Both the position numbers and the translations under genes were made by a program. From Gemmatimonadota bacterium (GTDB lineage Bacteria; Gemmatimonadota; Gemmatimonadetes; Gemmatimonadales; Gemmatimonadaceae), in assembly GCA_003222065.1 (NCBI GenBank), contig QHUV01000249.1, forward strand, positions 1-11,539: DNA of 11,539 bases. The letters are read 5' to 3'. Below the pieces are notes generated by a model. That model was given only the letters and a program-made list of their open reading frames with translations, searched no databases and was not told the DNA's origin. This document shows, one piece after another, positions 7,541-11,539 of this stretch (within the stretch, counting starts at the first letter, position 1; each line of letters opens with the position of its first letter).

Positions 7541-8538
7541 TGGGTGTGGCCCCGCACAATTCCCGCTGCGTCTCGCGACCCGCTGCCACGCGCCGCCTGC
7601 TCGCGCGTGCGCGCGGGCGCGCGCTGCTCTTCGCCGTCGCCGGCTCGTGCCTAACGGCTGCCGCCGACGGCTGTTTCCTACGTAAGTACGTGTATCATCC
7701 CGTGCTCGTCGCGAACGCCATCGGCGATTCGACGACGACCATCTCCGGAACGCCTCTGCACGTCTACCGGAGCGACGAGTACGAGCTCTACGGACCGACA
7801 CCCTTGTCGGTGAGCACGGCGGAACAACAGGTCAATCGCGCATACCGCGAGTTCGTGAAGCATTTTGGCGTTCAGCCGCCGCCGATGGCCATTGTCATAG
7901 CCGATAGCAGCTTTACGATAACACCGAGCGACGCGGCCGTGTTCGCGAAGCGGCGCATCCACACCTTCGTCTACGTTCGACCCCACAACCTCCGCGACGT
8001 CGAAGGCATCTCGCCCGATACGCCGGAAGATGAAATCTGGCCCGTGTCCCCGCGCGTAGCGCGGGAGCTCGTCACGGCGTATGTCGAGGCTCGACGAGGT
8101 GTCGCGCCCGTCGTCGAAACGACGACGCACGCCGGTGACTTTCACGCCGATCCATTGCCGTTTTGGTATCTCGACGCCGTCGTCGCGCTCCTCGGTGATC
8201 CGGGCGCTCCCGATCGCGTCATGGCGTACCTTCGCGATCACCTCGCCGATGCGCCATCGGTCGCGACGCTGCTCGATATGCGGCCGCCTAACGTGGGCGC
8301 GGTGGATACGGTCGCCGCGTCACGCGACCGGCGCATCATTGTCGGCGCCGCCGGCGTTGCGCTCACGCTCTTCCTCGTCGAGCGCGAAGGCCCGCGAGTC
8401 GTTGGAAAGCTGGGTGAGGTTTTTCTGGCCGGCGGCACGGCGCGCGACGTCGTGAATCAGGCGCGTCGGGTGCCCCAGAACGATCGTGAGCTCGAGCGGG
8501 TTTGGCGCACGTGGGTCCGCGAAGAGTATGGCCGCTGA
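7537..8538 (+). CDS. Exported hypothetical protein, degenerate gluzincin (peptidase-MA-like) fold
   Basis: A 333-residue protein. Seen: residues 18-45 look like a signal sequence (several Arg, then a hydrophobic core). It ends near ADGC (43-46), which could be a poor lipobox. Residues 100-125 ([21 protein letters not shown]) resemble the opening of peptidase-MA-like domains. [15 protein letters not shown] (173-187) lies where such enzymes have HELTHAYV: the first His is Arg176, the Glu is kept (Glu177) and the second His is Thr180. [12 protein letters not shown] (208-219) lies where P-W-xx-EGLA is expected, with the metal Glu changed to Asp213. The C-terminal part (about 270-330: [12 protein letters not shown], then [11 protein letters not shown] and the W-rich end) matches the family's helical tail. 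Inference: a catalytically dead member in the envelope, perhaps binding peptides. Its ATG overlaps the aconitase stop by four bases, so expression is probably coupled. The fold call is from pattern memory only. Confidence 0.6.
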   Translation: MMGVAPHNSRCVSRPAATRRLLARARGRALLFAVAGSCLTAAADGCFLRKYVYHPVLVANAIGDSTTTISGTPLHVYRSDEYELYGPTPLSVSTAEQQVNRAYREFVKHFGVQPPPMAIVIADSSFTITPSDAAVFAKRRIHTFVYVRPHNLRDVEGISPDTPEDEIWPVSPRVARELVTAYVEARRGVAPVVETTTHAGDFHADPLPFWYLDAVVALLGDPGAPDRVMAYLRDHLADAPSVATLLDMRPPNVGAVDTVAASRDRRIIVGAAGVALTLFLVEREGPRVVGKLGEVFLAGGTARDVVNQARRVPQNDRELERVWRTWVREEYGR

Positions 8539-8552
8539 TCGAGCGGACGCCT

Positions 8553-8570
8553 ACCGGCGCTTCAGCCGGT
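8553..8570. terminator. Short hairpin between convergent gene ends
   Basis: ACCGGC (8553-8558) and GCCGGT (8565-8570) form a perfect 6-bp stem with a six-base loop, in the gap between the plus-strand gene ending at 8538 and the minus-strand gene whose stop lies in the loop. No T-run follows on either strand, so any termination activity would be weak. Confidence 0.25.
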
Positions 8571-8981
8571 GGCGCGTTTCAGCGCCGTTCTCGCTTTCTC
8601 GCGCTCGCCCCAGCTCGGGGCAAGCTCTTTCGCCGCCGGCACACACCGCGATTGGGTGCTCGCTGCATTCGGAGCGCCCATCGGCAACCAGCCCATGATA
8701 CATCGCGTGATCGCCGCGATCTCGTCGGCTTCCAGAAGCCCCGCGTTCCCACTCGACCCGCCGCCGAGCGCCCCGAGCGTCGTGCCCGGGCGCGGCGTCA
8801 TCGATCCACCGAGTAGAGAAAGCAGCGAGTCGCGCGCAACCTTCCGGAACTGATCGCTCCGGACCTGACCGGTGTTTTGTTTGTGGTCGCCGCGATAGAA
8901 CGCGTGCACGGATCCCTCGACGCTCTTCACGAGCTGGTCGAGGACGTCATCCAATTGCTGCGCAACCTGCGATGGAATCAT
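8562..8981 (-). CDS. Hypothetical protein (139 aa)
   Basis: I do not recognise this protein. Seen: a strong ribosome binding site, GAGGAG, ends seven bases before the ATG at 8981, which supports a real gene. Residues 1-28 are an amphipathic, acidic helix-like stretch (SQVAQQLDDVLDQLVKSVEG). Residues 29-60 are mixed and polar, ending in SLLSLLGG. Residues 61-82 are a Gly/Ser/Pro-rich linker, and 83-100 (LLEADEIAAITRCIMGWLP) could be a second helix. There are two cysteines and no signal peptide. Codon third positions are GC-rich as in the neighbours. It converges on the degenerate-peptidase gene (23-base gap) and lies downstream of a strong terminator, so it must have its own promoter at about 8990-9055. 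Confidence 0.65.
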   Translation of the reverse strand: MIPSQVAQQLDDVLDQLVKSVEGSVHAFYRGDHKQNTGQVRSDQFRKVARDSLLSLLGGSMTPRPGTTLGALGGGSSGNAGLLEADEIAAITRCIMGWLPMGAPNAASTQSRCVPAAKELAPSWGEREKARTALKRATG

Positions 8982-9058
8982 GCCGGTTCTCCTCTATCGA
9001 CGGCGCCTCCAAGAACGCCATTCCACTGAGGACTGTGCAGCAGTCGAAGTCGTCACCC
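8982..9058. promoter_or_regulatory. Promoter-containing gap upstream of the 139-residue gene
   Basis: This stretch lies between the terminator at 9059-9094 and the minus-strand ATG at 8981, so the promoter of that gene is expected here. Apart from the GAGGAG ribosome binding site (8989-8994 region, minus strand), I cannot point to convincing -35 and -10 hexamers. Confidence 0.3.
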
Positions 9059-9094
9059 AAAGAAAACGCCCCGCCGCAGTCTGGCGGCGGGGCG
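9059..9094 (-). terminator. Strong Rho-independent terminator of the Gly-zipper gene
   Basis: CGCCCCGCCGC (9067-9077) and GCGGCGGGGCG (9084-9094) form a perfect 11-bp, all-G/C stem with a six-base loop. Read on the minus strand, the stem is followed by TTTTCTTT (9059-9066), the required U-tract. It lies about 26 bases past the stop of the minus-strand Gly-zipper gene. Confidence 0.9.
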
Positions 9095-9119
9095 ATTCTC
9101 CTACTCCCAGCTCGTAAGC

Positions 9120-9473
9120 CTATGGATTTTTCACGTCCACAGTGTGCCCGATGATGCCACCCAGGATCCCGCCCGCCGCGGCGCCAATGATCGCGCCCTT
9201 GAGCTTGTCTCGACTCGTTGTCGCGCCAAGCACCGCGCCCGCTGCGGCGCCGATGACCGCATCACGCTTGGTATTTCGAACCGGCTCCGCCGGCTGCCGC
9301 GAATACGTACCGGACGAGCCCGAGGACCGCGATACACCGCTCGAGCTGCGCCGAGCGGTTGTCGTCGCCGGATACGGCGATCGCGCTACCGTCTGGATCT
9401 GCTGCGGATAGCCATACGGGACGTTGGCGTTCGGATAGGCGTAAGGGTTGTACCCTTGCTCCGTCGGCGACAT
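9120..9473 (-). CDS. Gly-zipper envelope protein, apparently 5'-truncated
   Basis: From ATG 9473 the protein has 117 residues. Seen: residues 1-65 are Tyr/Pro/Gln/Ser-rich (GYNPYAYPNANVPYGYPQQ), then a Ser/Arg linker. Residues 66-113 form a glycine-zipper 2TM-type domain (RDAVIGAAAGAVLGATTSRD, then KGAIIGAAAGGILGGIIGH), as in outer-membrane or periplasmic Gly-zipper proteins of the YMGG type. Odd: the frame continues upstream of ATG 9473 with plausible coding sequence (DDALKNDLALASQAQAYQPQ) to about 9542, where an in-frame TAG stops it. This extension has no ATG, GTG or TTG start, no ribosome binding site and no signal peptide, although such proteins need export. I infer the true N-terminus (signal or lipoprotein leader) has been lost by rearrangement or frameshift, so the gene may be a pseudogene. 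The strong terminator downstream fits a once-active gene. Confidence 0.6.
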   Translation of the reverse strand: MSPTEQGYNPYAYPNANVPYGYPQQIQTVARSPYPATTTARRSSSGVSRSSGSSGTYSRQPAEPVRNTKRDAVIGAAAGAVLGATTSRDKLKGAIIGAAAGGILGGIIGHTVDVKNP

Positions 9474-9542
9474 GACTTGCTGCGGCTGATACGCCTGTGC
9501 CTGCGAGGCAAGCGCCAGGTCGTTCTTCAGCGCATCATCTGA

Positions 9543-9699
9543 CTACCCACTATGTCCAGCTGGGCGACGTCCGATGTCCCCAAGATTGGACTGCATGCCC
9601 GAGTGAACCAAAAGGAGGAGTCTCGACTTTCTTGTCATTCCAAGTGCTGACAACTGACCACAGATCGAGCATTTTGAATAGTCTTCATCAGGAGCAGCG
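9543..9699. other. Lower-GC intergenic stretch upstream of the peroxiredoxin
   Basis: About 157 bases with G+C near 51%, well below the surrounding genes. It starts exactly where the Gly-zipper reading frame breaks off. It contains AAAGGAGGAG (9610-9619), a near-perfect Shine-Dalgarno with no good start codon at proper spacing. It must also hold the peroxiredoxin promoter, though I find no convincing hexamer pair. The peroxiredoxin's own ribosome binding site AGGAG is at 9690-9694. I recognise no RNA fold. Confidence 0.4.
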
Positions 9700-10305
9700 A
9701 TGACCAACCGTGCCGTTCCTCGTTTGATGCAGTTCCTGCTCGCGCTTGCGATCGCTCGGCCAATCGCACTCGCGAGCGCACAGCAACCGGCAGCGCCGCA
9801 GGCTGCTCCCACGCCCGATGTTGGCTCAATCGCGCCAGACTTCGCTGTCACCGGTGCAACACGATTCGGTCTTCTCCGCGACTCAGTTCGCCTATCTGAC
9901 TTCCGCGGCCAGACGGTGGTGCTCGCTTTCTTCTTTCAGGCGCGGACCAAGGGCTGAACGATCCAAATGGAGGCGTACCGTGATCAGTACGCCACACTGT
10001 TCAACGGCGGGAAGAAGGTCGTCCTCCTCGGCGTCAGCGTCGATCCCGACACGATGCTCGCAAATTGGGCCCGGGAGTCCAGCTTCCCCGTCCTCTTCGG
10101 CAGCGACCCCGACCAAAAGGTTGGAAAGCTCTACGGCTCGACGCGCGGCAAACTCGACACGCGCAATCTCTTCGTGATCGGTCCGGACGGCCGCATCACC
10201 TTTAAGCAGGTGCCCGTCAACGTGCTCTCACAGGAAGCGTACGCGGAGCTCGGCAAAGCGATCGCGCGCACCGTCGGCGGTGGCACCGCCGAAAAGGAGA
10301 AATAG
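9700..10305 (+). CDS. Exported peroxiredoxin (AhpC/TSA, BCP-like), candidate selenoprotein with Sec86 encoded by TGA
   Basis: Peroxiredoxins reduce hydroperoxides through a peroxidatic Cys or Sec. Seen: ATG 9700 has AGGAG five bases upstream. Residues 1-27 are a signal peptide (cleavage likely after ALASA), followed by a Pro/Ala/Gln linker to about 40. The fold follows: APDF (45-48), RLSDFRGQTVVLAFF (64-78), then ARTKG, TGA, TIQMEAYRDQY. The TGA (9955-9957, codon 86) sits exactly where BCP-type enzymes have the catalytic Cys of T-x-x-C. The same frame continues without any other stop through SVDPDT (113-118), SDPDQKVGKLYG (135-146) and TRNLFVIGPDGRI (154-166, conserved Arg155) to a TAG at 10303-10305. 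The reading with Sec is 201 residues. No cysteine occurs anywhere. A hairpin with SECIS-like placement follows the TGA. Alternatives are a Cys (TGC) to stop mutation, or a sequencing error. A monocistronic unit is likely, since a terminator follows. Confidence 0.8.
9955..9993 (+). promoter_or_regulatory. Putative bacterial SECIS element (UGA plus downstream hairpin)
   Basis: After the in-frame TGA (9955-9957), GGCGTAC (9972-9978) and GTACGCC (9987-9993) form a perfect 7-bp stem with an eight-base loop, CGTGATCA (9979-9986). The loop begins 21 bases after the TGA and has G as its second base. This agrees with the known bacterial pattern (loop about 16-37 bases from the UGA, a G in the first two loop positions, stem of at least four pairs), which recruits SelB. 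The hairpin lies within coding sequence, as bacterial SECIS elements do. Confidence 0.6.
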
Positions 10306-10349
10306 CGATTCGCGTCTCGCCGCACGAGGCGGGCATCAGGTTACGCGAC

Positions 10350-10380
10350 AACCGCCGGTGCGTCTCCCACCGGCGGTTTT
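10350..10380 (+). terminator. Rho-independent terminator after the peroxiredoxin
   Basis: AACCGCCGGTG (10350-10360) and CACCGGCGGTT (10368-10378) form a perfect 11-bp stem with a seven-base loop, followed by a short T-run that begins within the right arm (10377-10380) and a further TTT at 10384-10386. It ends transcription about 45 bases past the peroxiredoxin stop and isolates that gene from the kinase downstream. Confidence 0.85.
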
Positions 10381-10393
10381 GCCTTTCTCGCAC

Positions 10394-11539
10394 GTGCCTA
10401 TCGCGTTTTCCTCGAGCTCCGTGTCGAATTCCCGCGACCTGCTGAAACAGCTCTACGAAGCGGCGGTGGCTGGGGCCGCGACTGGGCCCGTCACCAAGCG
10501 AGCCGTCGAGGCACTGGGAATTCCGCGCGATCGGCGCGTCTGGTTGCTCTCCTTCGGGAAAGCGGCGCACGACATGGCCGCCGCCGCGGCCGCGTCGCTG
10601 CAGCGATCGCTCAATCAGGTCGTCGGCGGTCTGATCGTCGCACCTAACGACGCCCCGCCGCCATATGGAACGATCGCCGTCATGGCCGGGGATCATCCGG
10701 TGCCCGGGCCGCGGTCGTTCGCCGCGGCTCAACGCATCAGCGAGATCGCGGCCCGCATGAAGAGTGGAGATGTCGCGCTCGTGCTCGTGAGCGGCGGCGC
10801 GACGAGTCTCATCGCCGGCCCGCTTCGGGGCATGAGTGAGTCCGAGCTCACGCGCGTGTTCGAACTTCTCCTCGCCTCCGGACTGGACATTGGCGCCGTG
10901 AACGCGGTCCGCCGGCGCTTCGCGCGCTGGGGGGGTGGCCGACTGGCCCTCGCCATCTCGCCCGCGGCGGCACACTGCCTCGCCGTGTCGGACGTGCCCG
11001 GCGATGATCTCGCCACGATCGGATCCGGCCCCAGCGTGCCCGATCCTTCTACTGCCGACGAGGTCATCGACATTCTCGAGGAGGCGAAGCTGTTCGACCG
11101 ATTGCCGACGTCCTTTCGCACGTACGCGACCGACGTCTCTCGCGGCGCTGAGCCGGAGACACCCAAAGGAGGTCATCCGGCGTTCGCGCACGGCACCGCG
11201 CGTGTGATCGCCAACAATCGTGGGGCGCTCGATGCCGCTGCGGAAAAAGCGCGCTCGTTAGGCGCTGCGGCGGTATACGTCGTCGACGCGCCACTCATCG
11301 GCGAAGCGGCGTCTGCTGGTGAGGCGATCGCGCGCTGGTTGCTCGACCTGCGCGCGAAAAGCTCACTTCCATCCGGGGCGCACGCGCCGCGTATCGCCAT
11401 CTGGGGCGGCGAAACAACCGTGACGTTGCGCTCATCATCGGTGCGCCGGGGCACCACGCCGACGCCTCCACCTCCCGGCGGCCGTTGTCAGGAGCTGGCA
11501 CTCGCCGCCGCTCGCGTGCTGCACGACGCCGGTGAGCGA
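10394..11539 (+). CDS. Glycerate 2-kinase, MOFRL family (GckA/TtuD type), C-terminus outside window
   Basis: Partial: 382 codons to the right edge, open at the end. Known: this family phosphorylates D-glycerate to 2-phosphoglycerate with ATP in serine/glyoxylate or sugar-acid breakdown in the cytoplasm. Seen, in order: FGKAAHDM near residue 54, holding the conserved catalytic Lys; AGDHPVPG near 99; SGGATSLIAGP near 133-143, the glycine-rich phosphate loop; LASGLDIGAVNAVRR near 160-174; VSDVPGDDLATIGSGPSVPDPST near 198-220, the family signature; then WGGETTVT near 338 and GGRCQELAL near 361, the start of the MOFRL domain with its conserved Arg. Odd: the usual RKHLS after N-xVR is RRRFA. Start: GTG 10394 is the first plausible start after the terminator; GTG 10421 is an alternative. 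Neither has a good Shine-Dalgarno. The nearby terminator makes its promoter location unclear. Confidence 0.88.
   Translation, partial: MPIAFSSSSVSNSRDLLKQLYEAAVAGAATGPVTKRAVEALGIPRDRRVWLLSFGKAAHDMAAAAAASLQRSLNQVVGGLIVAPNDAPPPYGTIAVMAGDHPVPGPRSFAAAQRISEIAARMKSGDVALVLVSGGATSLIAGPLRGMSESELTRVFELLLASGLDIGAVNAVRRRFARWGGGRLALAISPAAAHCLAVSDVPGDDLATIGSGPSVPDPSTADEVIDILEEAKLFDRLPTSFRTYATDVSRGAEPETPKGGHPAFAHGTARVIANNRGALDAAAEKARSLGAAAVYVVDAPLIGEAASAGEAIARWLLDLRAKSSLPSGAHAPRIAIWGGETTVTLRSSSVRRGTTPTPPPPGGRCQELALAAARVLHDAGER

Noticed and set aside
9497..9703. Plus-strand open frame of 68 codons running into the peroxiredoxin start
   Set aside because: It begins antisense to the Gly-zipper gene, its start has no ribosome binding site, and the translation has no recognisable features; the inner AAAGGAGGAG has no start at usable spacing.
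9955..9957. TGA read as tryptophan under a different genetic code
   Set aside because: TGA ends the permease, aconitase, degenerate-peptidase and 139-residue genes cleanly, and the position is a catalytic Cys, not Trp.
9967..10305. Separate downstream gene starting at ATG 9967
   Set aside because: It begins in the middle of the peroxiredoxin fold, three codons after the TGA, in the same frame and with no ribosome binding site; better read as one gene through the TGA.
10217..11191. Long minus-strand open frame (324 codons) antisense to the glycerate kinase
   Set aside because: Arg/Gly/His-rich translation with no recognisable domain, overlying a clearly conserved kinase; a GC-rich shadow frame.

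Overview
The window reads as GC-rich bacterial chromosome, roughly 64% G+C by eye. It is gene-dense, with housekeeping genes, short intergenic gaps and no tRNA, rRNA, CRISPR array or insertion sequence that I can see. Protein styles (Gly-zipper exported proteins, an MOFRL glycerate kinase, a BCP-like exported peroxiredoxin) and a recurrent octamer, GCCTAACG, suggest a soil-type bacterium, perhaps Gemmatimonadota. That assignment is a guess from pattern memory, not a search result.

Layout. Positions 1-2171 (minus): a permease of the APC superfamily followed by a kynureninase-like PLP enzyme that runs off the left edge; stop and start overlap by one base (TGATG), so the two are probably one operon. 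Positions 2335-3824 (plus): a small exported Gly-zipper protein, then a patatin-like phospholipase with a fused C-terminal [4Fe-4S] ferredoxin domain. This converges on an M20 metallopeptidase (3765-4859, minus), the two 3' ends overlapping by 60 bases. A region with a perfect 11-bp inverted repeat separates the M20 gene from the divergent aconitase gene (4994-7540, plus). Aconitase overlaps by ATGA with an exported protein that looks like a zinc peptidase whose metal-binding residues have been lost (7537-8538). Two minus-strand genes follow: an unrecognised 139-residue protein and a Gly-zipper protein with a strong terminator whose N-terminus seems cut off. Then come an exported peroxiredoxin (9700-10305, plus) with its own terminator and a glycerate 2-kinase running off the right edge.

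Three points stand out. (1) The peroxiredoxin frame is interrupted by a single TGA exactly where the peroxidatic cysteine belongs. A perfect 7-bp hairpin follows, placed as expected of a bacterial SECIS element, so this is a candidate selenoprotein. TGA is an ordinary stop in several neighbouring genes. (2) The aconitase lacks an N-terminal block of about 75-85 residues, joined in frame at a short GACGCG sequence; the lost block normally carries an active-site glutamine. (3) The octamer GCCTAACG occurs nine times, far above chance. The patatin-ferredoxin fusion and the degenerate peptidase are also worth a look. No multi-gene defence or biosynthetic system is visible.
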